Positions 48,138-57,252 of a DNA stretch of 64,000 bases are shown one piece after another; the stretch's first letter is position 1, and every line of letters starts with the position of its first letter. Origin of the DNA: Bacillota bacterium (GTDB taxonomy: Bacteria > Bacillota > Clostridia > Oscillospirales > Ruminococcaceae); contig JAEZYS010000016.1 of the NCBI GenBank assembly GCA_023418925.1, forward strand, positions 124,001 through 188,000. Reading direction: 5' to 3'. A program made the translations under genes and the position numbers. Below the pieces are notes generated by a model. The model was given only the letters and a program-made list of their open reading frames with translations. It had not been told where the DNA came from and ran no database searches.

Positions 48138-49106
48138 ATGAAAATAACAAGATTTGCAGTAGCTTTTTTACTTGTAGTAAGTCTATGCGGGTGTAGCAGG
48201 GCAGCAGAGGAGAAGGTATCCAGAACACCTGAGCAGTCAAACACCAGCGTATCAGACAGCAGTGACATCACTCTAAGAGTTGACAACCCTGATTTTATCG
48301 GTGAATATGAATTGGATGATAATATACTGATAGATCCCGACATTAGGAATCTTAAATGGGGAATGACTGTTGAAGAAGTTATAGCTCATGAGACTGAAGA
48401 AATGTCAGGACGCAAAGTTGAAAAGAGTTATAGTGATCAGATGCAGACTCTTTTAACATATGATAACATTGAATTTATAGGATATAATACCCAGATGATA
48501 TTGTGTGTTAATGATGTTAATGGATTAGATGGCGTTAATTATCATATTCCTGATGCTGATAATTACAAGATTTTGAAAGATGAACTGACTAAAGAATATG
48601 GGCAGCCTAATGATTATGATACTTCTTGCACCTGGGAATTTCCTGACGAGGGGATGATGATCTTCCTGATGGACGCTGTAAGTTTTACACAATTCAGTTT
48701 TTATACGCTACTGCCAGACGAAACATCTGAAAGCACATCATTATGCCCTGTAGTTGTAGAGCTAACTGATATGCCCATTATTGAAAAGGACCCAGAGAAT
48801 GATATATTATCCGACTATGCTTTGTTTTACTTTGAGATATTAAATTATTCAGATAAGAATATAAAGGGCATTACAGGGCTTGCAGTTTTTTATGATCTGT
48901 CGGGGAATGAAATTCTAAAAGTTGACTGTGAGTTTTTCGATAATGTAGCCGCAGAAAGTAAATTCATTGATGATACTCTGGCACTTGAACTTGTTGAGAG
49001 CAATGAGGATCAAATGGCATTAAAATATACGCCCTATAAAGATATAAAGTGTGAGTTTATAGTCTCTGAAATAGAATATGATGACGGAACAACAGTAACT
49101 TATTAA
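48138..49106 (+). CDS. Lipoprotein of unknown function
   Basis: 322 residues; signal peptide with lipobox SLCGC (Cys19). An acidic tether of about 30 residues leads to two parts. The first (about 75-185) reads IRNLKWGMTVEEVIAHE, DNIEFIGYNTQMILCV and ILKDELTKEYGQPND, like the repeating half of proteins scoring SmpA/OmlA-type or DUF-type folds. The second (about 195-322) looks like a FxLyD-type Ig-like domain (ILNYSDKNIKGITGLAVFYDLSGNEI, DDGTTVTY). Not related to the QPTGY family. SD AGAGGT; terminator shared with the CarD gene. Confidence 0.75.
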   Translation: MKITRFAVAFLLVVSLCGCSRAAEEKVSRTPEQSNTSVSDSSDITLRVDNPDFIGEYELDDNILIDPDIRNLKWGMTVEEVIAHETEEMSGRKVEKSYSDQMQTLLTYDNIEFIGYNTQMILCVNDVNGLDGVNYHIPDADNYKILKDELTKEYGQPNDYDTSCTWEFPDEGMMIFLMDAVSFTQFSFYTLLPDETSESTSLCPVVVELTDMPIIEKDPENDILSDYALFYFEILNYSDKNIKGITGLAVFYDLSGNEILKVDCEFFDNVAAESKFIDDTLALELVESNEDQMALKYTPYKDIKCEFIVSEIEYDDGTTVTY

Positions 49107-49120
49107 ATATATGCATAAAC

Positions 49121-49151
49121 AAACCTGCAGCAGTAATACCGCCGCAGGTTT
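49121..49151. terminator. Shared terminator
   Basis: AAACCTGC / GCAGGTTT with TGTTTTA after it, between the lipoprotein gene (+) and the CarD-like gene (-). Confidence 0.7.
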
Positions 49152-49159
49152 GTTTTACT

Positions 49160-49693
49160 TTATTGAGTAACACCGATATGATTACAGATAAACTCTTCAA
49201 CGTCATCATACTCTATCCCAAGAACAAGGGAAAATTCCGAATAAATAAGATTTTCTCCTTCTGACTTTGCAAGCTCATCACTTGTTACAAGATGTTTTCC
49301 GTTTTTTGCTTTTTCCTCTTTTTGAATATGCAGTATTTTAAGCATGATTAGAATTTTACTGACATCATGGCTTCGGAGAGTTGACGAAAACAACTCCCTA
49401 CGCTCCTTGTTGTCACTACACCATTCTGTGCAGTCATTTTTCATGTTATCAATTAGCTCATAAATTTTATCCTTAGAAAGCAGTTTTCTAAGACGTGAGG
49501 ATGCGGCGTCAATTGGCACATAATATGTCGAATTTGCTGAATTAATCGGTTCAAGCGCCAAGTAATCAATTTTGTTTACACCGTCAAAGCACTTTTTTAC
49601 AATTCCAGTAAACCTGCATACACCTGCAGAGCCATAAACTACAAAATCCTGAACTCTAAAACCGCTTACTGTCTGAATATTATTCTGATGCAT
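49160..49693 (-). CDS. CarD/CdnL-like transcription regulator
   Basis: 177 residues. The N-terminal domain (VQDFVVYGSAGVCRFTGI, LALEPINSANSTYYVPID) is the RNA-polymerase-binding Tudor-like domain of the CarD/CdnL/TRCF family; the helical C-terminal part is the DNA-contacting domain. Members stabilise the open promoter complex, often at rRNA promoters. ATG 49693 has AAGGAGG seven bases upstream. It is transcribed from a promoter about 200 bases away, leaving a long leader. Confidence 0.85.
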   Translation of the reverse strand: MHQNNIQTVSGFRVQDFVVYGSAGVCRFTGIVKKCFDGVNKIDYLALEPINSANSTYYVPIDAASSRLRKLLSKDKIYELIDNMKNDCTEWCSDNKERRELFSSTLRSHDVSKILIMLKILHIQKEEKAKNGKHLVTSDELAKSEGENLIYSEFSLVLGIEYDDVEEFICNHIGVTQ

Positions 49694-49905
49694 GTATGGT
49701 ACCTCCTTGTACATAAAAAAAATAAGACCCTTGATATAATTATCATTCAAGGTAATCTCTGGTGTCGTAAATATTATATTGCTTTTTATCGATATAATAA
49801 TTGAGCCATTATTATAGTAAGATTAAAATTGTAACCTGACTAGATTTAAAGTGCTCTGCCTGCATATCGATAGAGCAATATTATTACGATTTTTCTTATA
49901 TATAT

Positions 49906-49934
49906 AGTATACCACAATTTTCATAAAATTGCAA
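49906..49934 (-). promoter_or_regulatory. Promoter of the CarD-like gene
   Basis: On the minus strand TTGCAA, 17 bases, TATACT. It implies an untranslated leader of about 205 bases, which includes a GCTCT/AGAGC hairpin near 49850-49877. Confidence 0.5.
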
Positions 49935-49989
49935 AGGTCAAATTGAACAAATTATACAAAGGCTTATAAGCTAAAACCACAAACTTAAA

Positions 49990-50032
49990 CATCCGTCCCC
50001 TATGTTAATGCATTGACATAGATGGACGGATG
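49990..50032 (-). terminator. Terminator of the second pilin gene
   Basis: Two stacked stems, CATCCGTC/GACGGATG and CTATGT/ACATAG, about 18 bases past the stop codon of the pilin at 50050. Confidence 0.7.
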
Positions 50033-50049
50033 AATCTAATCTTATGTAA

Positions 50050-50517
50050 TTATGACATAGGGTAGCAACCTTTAGGCGTTCCGTTTGTAATTGATTGTTC
50101 AACCTGCGTTTTATTCATTGGAACAATATCAGCGGCAGTAAGTTGCTGATCACTCCATATAGCATATTCTACACCTGTTCCTGTGCTGTCAATTTTAAAT
50201 CCAAAATACCCCTTAAAGTTATCTCCGAGATAAAGATTTACTTTAACGTTGCTGATTCCACTGCTAACAGCTTCGTTGCTGCCGGGCGCCTTGATATAAA
50301 CAGCACCTGCAACAGGATCGACTCCGGAATTAGAGAGAGTAACAACTCCTGCCTGAGAACCATTGTAAATTTGCTTTGCATTTGCGTTACATTTGCTTAC
50401 TTTGGCATTCAATATAAAGCCAAGCATTGAGGGAACAAGGATTGCGGCAAGAATTCCTATAATTGCAATAACAACAATTAATTCAATTAATGTAAAACCC
50501 TTTAACTTCTTTTTCAT
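50050..50517 (-). CDS. Type IV pilin
   Basis: 155 residues with a type III signal: KKLKG cleaved before FTLIELIVVIAIIGILAA, then the long hydrophobic assembly helix. The globular part has a single cysteine after the helix (about Cys44) and another in the C-terminal GCYPMS, which could form a disulfide. The last residues repeat the pattern G-x-YP seen in the two neighbours. The strong similarity of the N-terminus to the 50787 gene, including PSMLGF, suggests duplication. Confidence 0.92.
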   Translation of the reverse strand: MKKKLKGFTLIELIVVIAIIGILAAILVPSMLGFILNAKVSKCNANAKQIYNGSQAGVVTLSNSGVDPVAGAVYIKAPGSNEAVSSGISNVKVNLYLGDNFKGYFGFKIDSTGTGVEYAIWSDQQLTAADIVPMNKTQVEQSITNGTPKGCYPMS

Positions 50518-50704
50518 ATATGAATCACCCCAATATAAAAATATTGCAACTTTTTATCTCTAATTATTATATTATTATAATAATACATATGTGAATAAAA
50601 TTCAATATGTTTACAAAATATTTCTTTAATAAAATATTTTTTGTATATGTATTTCTTATATAAAAAACATGTTTATTTTTTTGTTATATAAACTTTAATT
50701 AAAA

Positions 50705-50735
50705 AAGTCTCCAATAGAAAACTATTGGAGACTTT
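50705..50735 (-). terminator. Terminator of the pilin gene at 50787
   Basis: 13-bp perfect stem AAGTCTCCAATAG / CTATTGGAGACTT with TTTTTT following on the minus strand. Confidence 0.85.
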
Positions 50736-50786
50736 AGAAGTTAATGCATCAATAAGTATACTTAAAATAAGTAATTTTAAATCTGA

Positions 50787-51257
50787 TCAAGGAGCAAGTG
50801 GATATACGCCATAGATATTACCAGCGATTGCGTCAGTTTCCTGTGTTGCAGCATTTGATTGTGTTGTCCATGCAGCTGCGCCTTCAGTCCATGTTGTAAA
50901 GTTTACAGCTCCAGTTGCAGCATTCATATCAGCATAACCGATACCTGTAAAGTTTGCGCCGAGGTATGTTTCAAAGTCAGCAGTGTATGTGCCCCAAGCA
51001 TAAGATAATGTACCAGTTCCGCCACCACCAGTGATTGTCTGATTAGCAGGGATTGTTCCGCCTGAGATTGAGCACTGTGTGCATAATGCAGCAGATGCTG
51101 TGTTTACAAGCTTTGCGTTAGCATTAGCTCTTGAAATTCTTGAGTTTCTTACGAAACCAAGCATTGATGGAACGAGGATTGCTGCGAGAACACCGATGAT
51201 AGCGATAACAACGATGAGTTCGATAAGGGTAAAGCCTTTAACCTTTGAATTTCTCAT
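50787..51257 (-). CDS. Type IV pilin, probable major subunit
   Basis: 156 residues from ATG 51257 (SD AAGGAGG). Leader MRNSKVKG, cleaved before FTLIELIVVIAIIGVLAA. The head is Ala-, Thr- and Gly-rich with few charges (GGTIPANQTITGGGGTG), a composition usual for a major pilin, and includes CTQC. The codons are the most uniform of the pilins and the SD is perfect, fitting high expression; that this one is the major pilin is inferred. Ends GVYPLAP. Confidence 0.92.
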   Translation of the reverse strand: MRNSKVKGFTLIELIVVIAIIGVLAAILVPSMLGFVRNSRISRANANAKLVNTASAALCTQCSISGGTIPANQTITGGGGTGTLSYAWGTYTADFETYLGANFTGIGYADMNAATGAVNFTTWTEGAAAWTTQSNAATQETDAIAGNIYGVYPLAP

Positions 51258-51336
51258 GTGAAATTCCTCCTTAAAATATTTTGTTTTGATTTTATAAAAA
51301 GCGAACCTATGTACGCGCTTTCCCAATTAATTAGCT

Positions 51337-51954
51337 TTATGCCATGTCATCACTATAAGGATAACAACCAATTACAATATTCTTTGTATCCAAAATACTC
51401 TTTTGCTCGTCACGGTTACTTAGCTGAAAAACTCCAGCCTGTGAAATTCCGTCCATGGTAGAATTTGCTTTAGCACTTGTCAATTCGGTATAAAGAGTAT
51501 ATTTTACAGAATATGAAAATGTATTATAACTAATGTAAAATGAGCCCTGAAATCCCGGTTCAAAATTTTTTGTTACGGCGTCATATGCTTCTTTGCCTAA
51601 TGATGAAGCGCCATTTCGTGAGATTGTCTCAGTACTTGAATCTCCTCTGACAATTAAATTATCTGCAAGTGTATTGCATAAAAGAGACTGTTTGTTTCCC
51701 GAAGAATCCGTATATTTAACATTGTCAATTGTCATTCCGCGAATTTCATATTCAGTTAAAAGTGATTGAAATGACTGCGAAACCATTCTTGCCTGTTCGT
51801 CAGCTGTTTCTCTCCTTGCGTCATTTGTGAAACCAGAAATTGCGAGTGAAAGCATTGACATCAGAACACCTATAATAGCGATAACAACTATCATCTCAAT
51901 CAAGGTAAATCCTTTTAATGAGCTACACCGTTTGCCGGAGCTTATCATTTTCAT
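51337..51954 (-). CDS. Type IV pseudopilin
   Basis: 205 residues; leader of 15 residues ending LKG, then FTLIEMIVVIAIIGVLMSML. Glu5 of the mature form is retained, so it can be assembled. The globular part ends IGCYPYSDDMA, matching the C-terminal pattern of the two pilins that follow. First gene of the run 51954-50050, with its own strong promoter upstream, and likely a minor subunit. Confidence 0.9.
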   Translation of the reverse strand: MKMISSGKRCSSLKGFTLIEMIVVIAIIGVLMSMLSLAISGFTNDARRETADEQARMVSQSFQSLLTEYEIRGMTIDNVKYTDSSGNKQSLLCNTLADNLIVRGDSSTETISRNGASSLGKEAYDAVTKNFEPGFQGSFYISYNTFSYSVKYTLYTELTSAKANSTMDGISQAGVFQLSNRDEQKSILDTKNIVIGCYPYSDDMA

Positions 51955-52013
51955 TGGACTCCCTCCTTTGTAAGATTTATCCTGTTAGGATATTTATTTC
52001 TTACTGTATTTAC

Positions 52014-52042
52014 AGTATATACCTCAGTTAACAATTTGTCAA
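52014..52042 (-). promoter_or_regulatory. Promoter of the pilin run
   Basis: On the minus strand TTGACA, 17 bases, TATACT, about 60 bases before the pseudopilin gene at 51954. It shows that the pilins can be expressed apart from pilB-pilT. Confidence 0.75.
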
Positions 52043-52236
52043 TAGAAAAATGACAAAATTATCTTTAATTTTGTGAGTTTTACATTTCTGCTTTTTAAAA
52101 CGTTTCAGAGGTGGGCTTAATATACAAAATGCACAAAATTAACCACGGGTACATAATTGCTTAATAACAGTACACTTTATTACACATGTCAAACTATAAA
52201 AATTATATATATTTAAACTTAAATAGATATAATTTA

Positions 52237-53337
52237 TTATGCATTGCCTTTGAGATATCTCTCAAATTCTGTGAGGTCAAGAGCCTTTTCACGTGCACTT
52301 GTTTCTGTAATTGTACCCTCTCTTACAAGACGAGCAAGCTCCTGATCAAGGCAAACCATGCCTTGGTTTCTACCGGTCTGGATAGCAGTCTGAATAAGGT
52401 GAACCTTATTATCACGAATCATAGCCTTTACAGCATCAGTTGCGTTAAGGATTTCAAGAGCAGCAATACGTCCTGTTCCGTCAGCCTTAGGAATAAGTGT
52501 CTGTGCAATAATTCCTACAAGAACAGTAGCAAGTTGAGTTCTGATCTGTGACTGCTGATGTGCCGGGAAAACGTCAATGATACGGTTAATTGTATCCGAA
52601 GCAGATGTTGTATGAAGTGTTGACATAACAAGGTGACCTGTTTCAGCGGCAGTTACAGCTGCGTTGATTGTTTCATAGTCACGCATTTCTCCTACGAGGA
52701 TAACGTCCGGGTCTTCACGGAGTGCAGCACGCAGTGACATTGCAAAGCTTTCAACGTCATCGCCGACTTCTCTCTGATTAACCATACATCGCTTGTGTTC
52801 GTGAACATATTCAATAGGGTCCTCAATAGTAATTATATGCGAGGATTTATTGATATTTACATAATCAATCATAGCCGCAAGTGTTGTTGACTTACCGGAG
52901 CCGGTAGGTCCTGTTACGAGAACAAGTCCTCTTGGGCGCATTGAGAAATCACCGAGAATAGGCGGGAGATCAAGATCTTCAAGTGTTGGAATATCATTTC
53001 TCAGCAGACGGATAGCAATAGCTGTATTTCCTCTCTGATGAAAAACGTTGACTCTGTGACGATAACCTCTTCTTGTAACATACGAGAAGTCTGTATCAAT
53101 TTTATTCTTGATATTTTCAATGTTTCTTCCGGTTGTCATCTGTTCTGCGATTTTCATAATGCCCATTTCAGTCATTTCAGGGTAGGAGCTAAGTTTTCTT
53201 AATGAACCATGAAGTCGTACTACAGGAGCAATCTTGGTTGTGAAATGTACGTCAGAACAGCCCAGAACTCTTGCTTCATCAAGAATTTTATCTATGTTGA
53301 TAACAACCTTATCCATGACTCTTTTATCCATATCCAT
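52237..53337 (-). CDS. pilT: Twitching motility ATPase PilT
   Basis: 366 residues. Retraction ATPase of type IV pili: N-terminal PAS-like domain, Walker A GPTGSGKS (143-150), the Asp-box and Walker B DPDVILVGEMRD with the His-box TAAETGHLVMSTLHT. AIRLLRNDIPTLEDLDLPPIL is the PilT linker. Its presence predicts that pili retract and may drive twitching or DNA uptake. Start 53337 follows AAAGGATT. About 200 bases downstream of pilB. Confidence 0.94.
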   Translation of the reverse strand: MDMDKRVMDKVVINIDKILDEARVLGCSDVHFTTKIAPVVRLHGSLRKLSSYPEMTEMGIMKIAEQMTTGRNIENIKNKIDTDFSYVTRRGYRHRVNVFHQRGNTAIAIRLLRNDIPTLEDLDLPPILGDFSMRPRGLVLVTGPTGSGKSTTLAAMIDYVNINKSSHIITIEDPIEYVHEHKRCMVNQREVGDDVESFAMSLRAALREDPDVILVGEMRDYETINAAVTAAETGHLVMSTLHTTSASDTINRIIDVFPAHQQSQIRTQLATVLVGIIAQTLIPKADGTGRIAALEILNATDAVKAMIRDNKVHLIQTAIQTGRNQGMVCLDQELARLVREGTITETSAREKALDLTEFERYLKGNA

Positions 53338-53541
53338 AAGCTATAATCCTTTCTTATACCGACAAAAACCGTATGCCGGCTGAACTTTAAAGTATCAGAA
53401 TGCAGGGAGCTGTGCTTTTTATGTAACTCAGGAAATGCTGATAATATAATCTTTTACCTGAAAGCAATGTGTATTCGTGGCAGTGGAAATTTTCCACAGG
53501 ATTTAATCGGCATAACCCTTATTATGTTTATAAATGTAGAA

Positions 53542-55230
53542 TTAAACTGCGTATGTAACTCTGACAAGTTCATCAATAGTTGTCTTTCCGTCCTGAACAA
53601 GATCAGAAACGTTGTCACGGAGAAGTTTTGTACCCTGTTGTTTAGCAAGTCTTGAAATTTCATCAACTGTTCCGCCGCTTGCAATAAGTGCAGACATTTC
53701 CGGTGTACATAAAACTATTTCGTGAATAGCTCTACGTCCGATATATCCTGTGTTGTTGCACTTAGGGCATCCGCATGCATCATAAATTGTGATTGATTGA
53801 TTGATTCCCATAAGTCTGTTTTCTTCTTCTGTTGAATACCTTGGGGTTCTGCATTCAGGGCAGATTTTCTTTACAAGTCGCTGGGCAACAACACCGATAA
53901 GTGAAGTAGCAACCATGTAAGCCTGAATGCCCATATCTACCAGACGGATGATAGTGGAAGCTGCGTCATTAGTATGAAGTGTGGAAAGAACCATATGTCC
54001 TGTGATAGCGGCTCTGATAGCAATTTCTGCTGTTTCCTGGTCACGCATTTCTCCGATCATTATGATGTCAGGGTCCTGACGGAGGATAGAACGGAGGGCT
54101 GCTGCGAAAGTCATGCCTGCTTTTTCGTTAATCTGACACTGGTTAATACCTTCAACATTCTTTTCGACTGGATCTTCAACAGTAATTACGTTGACATTCG
54201 GCTTTGCAAGCTCACCGAGTGCAGCGTAAAGAGTGGTTGTTTTACCTGAACCTGTAGGTCCTGTTACAAGGAGAACTCCCTGAGGTACCTTGATCATTGA
54301 AGAGAATCTTTCATAGTTATAGTCACTCATACCGAGGTCGGTAATCTTTCTTAGAGAAACGTCTCCAGTAGAAAGAATACGGATAACGACTTTTTCTCCG
54401 TTTACAGTAGGAAGGTTAGATACACGGACGTCAAGGGTTGATCCGTCAACTATCTGTGTGAAACGACCGTCCTGCGGTATACGTTTTTCAGCAATGTTCA
54501 TGCCGCTTATGATTTTAAGACGTGTTACAAGTGAGTTATGAACAACATTAGATATGTTCATAAGCTCGATAAGATCGCCGTTTACACGAATACGAATTCT
54601 GGTAAACGTTTTGAAAGGCTCAATATGAATATCCGTTGCGTCAGCACGGAATGAGTTTTCAACAATAGTTGTGGCAAGCTTTACAATAGGAGCGTTATCG
54701 ATTCTTTCTGCTGATTCCTCATCAAGTCCGAGATCATCTTCTGTAAGGAATTGATTTTCAACACTGTCGAGAACGTTGGAAACATTCTGCATTGAGTAGT
54801 TTTTTCCGATAGCCCTTGTAATTGCAGCTTTTGTTGAGAGGACAGGAACAACATCCATACCTGTTGTAACCTTGATATCCTCAAATATGTAGAAGTTTAC
54901 AGGGTCATTAGTTGCAACTGTAAGACGCTTCCCTGTAACCTTTATAGCAATAATATTATGCTTTTTTGCGAGAGCTTCAGGAATTTTCTTTACAGCTTCT
55001 ATACTGATAGGTGTGTCAGGATTATTAAGATCAACATAAGGTACGTTAAGTTTCTTGGCAAGAACCTGTGCAAACTGAACATCTGTTACAAATCCAAGTT
55101 CAACAACATAGTCACCAAAGTATTTACCTGGAACGTTGTCCTTCTTTTTTGTGTCGAGAACAGTCTGGAGTTGCTGCTCGCTGATTATTCCTTCGTTGAC
55201 CATATATTGTCCGACAGGAATATTCTTCAT
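53542..55230 (-). CDS. pilB: Pilus extension ATPase PilB
   Basis: 562 residues. MshEN-like N-terminal domain (1-150), which in relatives binds cyclic di-GMP; then the N2 and RecA-like domains with Walker A GPTGSGKT (324-331), Walker B ending GEMRD (Glu394) and a four-cysteine zinc site (C457, C460, C488, C491). In the first MshEN motif the usual RLG is PVG (residues 5-7), so c-di-GMP binding may be weakened. Drives PilC rotation and pilin extrusion. Divergent from pilD. Confidence 0.94.
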   Translation of the reverse strand: MKNIPVGQYMVNEGIISEQQLQTVLDTKKKDNVPGKYFGDYVVELGFVTDVQFAQVLAKKLNVPYVDLNNPDTPISIEAVKKIPEALAKKHNIIAIKVTGKRLTVATNDPVNFYIFEDIKVTTGMDVVPVLSTKAAITRAIGKNYSMQNVSNVLDSVENQFLTEDDLGLDEESAERIDNAPIVKLATTIVENSFRADATDIHIEPFKTFTRIRIRVNGDLIELMNISNVVHNSLVTRLKIISGMNIAEKRIPQDGRFTQIVDGSTLDVRVSNLPTVNGEKVVIRILSTGDVSLRKITDLGMSDYNYERFSSMIKVPQGVLLVTGPTGSGKTTTLYAALGELAKPNVNVITVEDPVEKNVEGINQCQINEKAGMTFAAALRSILRQDPDIIMIGEMRDQETAEIAIRAAITGHMVLSTLHTNDAASTIIRLVDMGIQAYMVATSLIGVVAQRLVKKICPECRTPRYSTEEENRLMGINQSITIYDACGCPKCNNTGYIGRRAIHEIVLCTPEMSALIASGGTVDEISRLAKQQGTKLLRDNVSDLVQDGKTTIDELVRVTYAV

Positions 55231-55420
55231 AATAAAGACCCCTTTTCTCCGCTGAAATATGTACAGAAGATCAAAAATGCGGTGTTAATGATCTGTCGGC
55301 AGAAATACTGCTATAATTAATTTGTGTTTAATTAAGCTATTGAAAAATATCAACATATATGTTAAAATATTATTATTTAAAAGTTAATATCTAATTTTCA
55401 AAATTAAGGAGATGACACCT

Positions 55421-56425
55421 ATGTCTATCGAAACACTTGAGCTTATCGGTTACATTATAATGTATATTATGGTTTTCCTGTTTGGTATTACAATCGGAAG
55501 CTTTTTAAATGTCTGTATTTACAGGCTGCCGAAAGGTGAATCGCTTATAAAGCAGAATTCGCATTGTATGACCTGTGGAACTGAAATCAAAAGGTATGAT
55601 CTTATTCCACTTTTCAGTTGGTTAATACTTAAAGGAAAATGCCATGCCTGCGGAGCAAAAATCTCGCCGAGATATATGCTTGTCGAAGGGCTCACAGGTG
55701 TAATGTTTGTACTTAGTTTCCTCAGATACGATCTCATTTACTGTGGATTTTACTTTGCAGTTTTAGCGTTGTTCTTTGCAGGCCTTATAGTAATTGGTTT
55801 TGAAGATTACGATACTCAGGAAATGTCAGTTTGTGTACTTGTCTACCTTTTCATTTTAGCTGCTGTTGAAAGACTGCTAAGAGAGATATTCCCGCTATTT
55901 ATAAGATACGATGAAGTAAGTCTTACAGATGGTCTGTTTGGAATGGTATCGATTAGTATTCCGCTTCTCATAATAGGGTTTGTAATAACTCCGGTGGTAT
56001 ATTCACTGTTTATAAGTGAGGATCATAAATCACTCAGAAAGTTAAAATCCCGTCTTAAAAGGATGACCGCTGAAAAGGAAAGCGAAAAAGAAATTGATAA
56101 GATAAAATCATTTATTGAAAAGCATCAGAATAACATTGATGAAAAAGGTCCGGTTTACGGGTTCGGAATGGGGGATATAATTCTGATGGGAGCAGGAGGC
56201 TTACTGCTTGGCTGGAAAGCCTCAATAGTTGCATTGTTTGTTGCAGTCCTGGTCGGAGCACTTTATGCAATAATCCGCAGGATGAAGAAAGATAATGACA
56301 AGGACAATGCATTTGCATTCGGACCATTCTTAACAATAGGACTTGCATTTTCAGCATTCTTCGGAAACGTTATCTTTGACGCATATGTAAGCTTTCTGAC
56401 TGTTCCGCAGATACCAGTTGCATGA
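55421..56425 (+). CDS. pilD: Prepilin peptidase and methyltransferase PilD
   Basis: 334 residues, aspartic membrane protease that removes pilin leaders and methylates the new N-terminus. The N-terminal domain has FGITIGSFLNVCIYRLP and two CxxC pairs (C49/C52, C74/C77). The GxGD catalytic motif is GMGD (Asp252); the first catalytic Asp is probably Asp129 in FEDYDTQEM. Between them is an insertion of about 40 charged residues (201-242, lysine- and glutamate-rich, helical), not usual in the family. ATG 55421 follows AAGGAG. Divergent from pilB. Confidence 0.92.
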   Translation: MSIETLELIGYIIMYIMVFLFGITIGSFLNVCIYRLPKGESLIKQNSHCMTCGTEIKRYDLIPLFSWLILKGKCHACGAKISPRYMLVEGLTGVMFVLSFLRYDLIYCGFYFAVLALFFAGLIVIGFEDYDTQEMSVCVLVYLFILAAVERLLREIFPLFIRYDEVSLTDGLFGMVSISIPLLIIGFVITPVVYSLFISEDHKSLRKLKSRLKRMTAEKESEKEIDKIKSFIEKHQNNIDEKGPVYGFGMGDIILMGAGGLLLGWKASIVALFVAVLVGALYAIIRRMKKDNDKDNAFAFGPFLTIGLAFSAFFGNVIFDAYVSFLTVPQIPVA

Positions 56426-56447
56426 TAATAGATTTATAACACATTTT

Positions 56448-56479
56448 ATTCAGGGCGCGTATGATTACACGCCCTGAAT
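56448..56479. terminator. Bidirectional terminator
   Basis: ATTCAGGGCG / CGCCCTGAAT with TTTTTT after it on the plus strand, and T-rich sequence on the other, between pilD (+) and a pseudopilin gene (-). Confidence 0.8.
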
Positions 56480-56487
56480 TTTTTATG

Positions 56488-57240
56488 TTAATTGTATTCC
56501 ATTGTTGTATAAACGATGTAAGTATCTTGACCCTTTGTTGTTGTTGCCTTGTATCCACCACTTCCATCTTCAAAATCATCAAGCAAATACTTACCATTTA
56601 TCGGTGCGCTTAGATTAGCATAAGCTACAGCATCAGTAGTTGAAACAACCTTTGAATCTGTTGCAACTTTAAGATCACCTGAAGTATCATCAAGCATGCT
56701 GCTTGTAACCTGAATTTTCAGGCCCATAGATGGAGTGGTAATAGGAGTTAGAGCAACGCTGTATGACATCCTGTCATAATACGATGTTCCCATTGCAACA
56801 TAATATGGAAACGTCTTAGTTGCGGATGGACCTGTGCCTTCTATTTTAGTTCTGTTCATTAAAAGCCGTCCGTAATAGTAATGGTTGCCTACTTTATAGG
56901 GTGTTGTGTTATCAATTGTGATAACATGAACTGATTCGGTTAGTTCAGTAGATGGTGATGAACTTATTGCAGCCAAAAAAGTATTTTTTGCATCTTCAGC
57001 AGAATTAATAGTACCGCCCTTAGGGTAAATAGCAACAGCCGTTGCATACCTTGTGTTTTCGGCAATGTATTTTGACATACCCTGCTGAACAGTACGGTAT
57101 GACTCATAGCTTGTGGATTCAACAAACACCCTTCTTATTGGTACAAAGAAGTTTGCAAGCCCAGCCATAATGATACCGATAATTGCAATTACAATAATCA
57201 TCTCAACAAGAGTAAATCCACGGAGTTTTGTGTTTTTCAT
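56488..57240 (-). CDS. Type IV pseudopilin, PilW/GspJ-like
   Basis: 250 residues; leader MKNTKLRG then FTLVEMIIVIAIIGIIMAG. The large beta-rich head (IQVTSSMLDDTSG, AYANLSAPINGKYL) suggests a minor pseudopilin that caps the pilus. It is the last gene of the pilC-to-pseudopilin unit and follows the PilV-like gene by 12 bases. Confidence 0.88.
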   Translation of the reverse strand: MKNTKLRGFTLVEMIIVIAIIGIIMAGLANFFVPIRRVFVESTSYESYRTVQQGMSKYIAENTRYATAVAIYPKGGTINSAEDAKNTFLAAISSSPSTELTESVHVITIDNTTPYKVGNHYYYGRLLMNRTKIEGTGPSATKTFPYYVAMGTSYYDRMSYSVALTPITTPSMGLKIQVTSSMLDDTSGDLKVATDSKVVSTTDAVAYANLSAPINGKYLLDDFEDGSGGYKATTTKGQDTYIVYTTMEYN

Positions 57241-57252
57241 GCAAACTCCTCC

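Larger units (their letters stand above)
49694..50049 (-). other. Intergenic region between CarD-like gene and pilin
   Basis: About 355 bases without a gene. It holds the promoter and leader of the CarD-like gene (49906-49934) and the terminator of the pilin gene at 49990-50032; nothing else is recognised. Confidence 0.6.

Noticed and set aside
49990..52240. Cyclic di-GMP (GEMM) riboswitch upstream of the pilin genes
   Set aside because: No GEMM core sequence or tetraloop-receptor pattern is visible in the upstream regions of the pilin, pilB or pilC genes.
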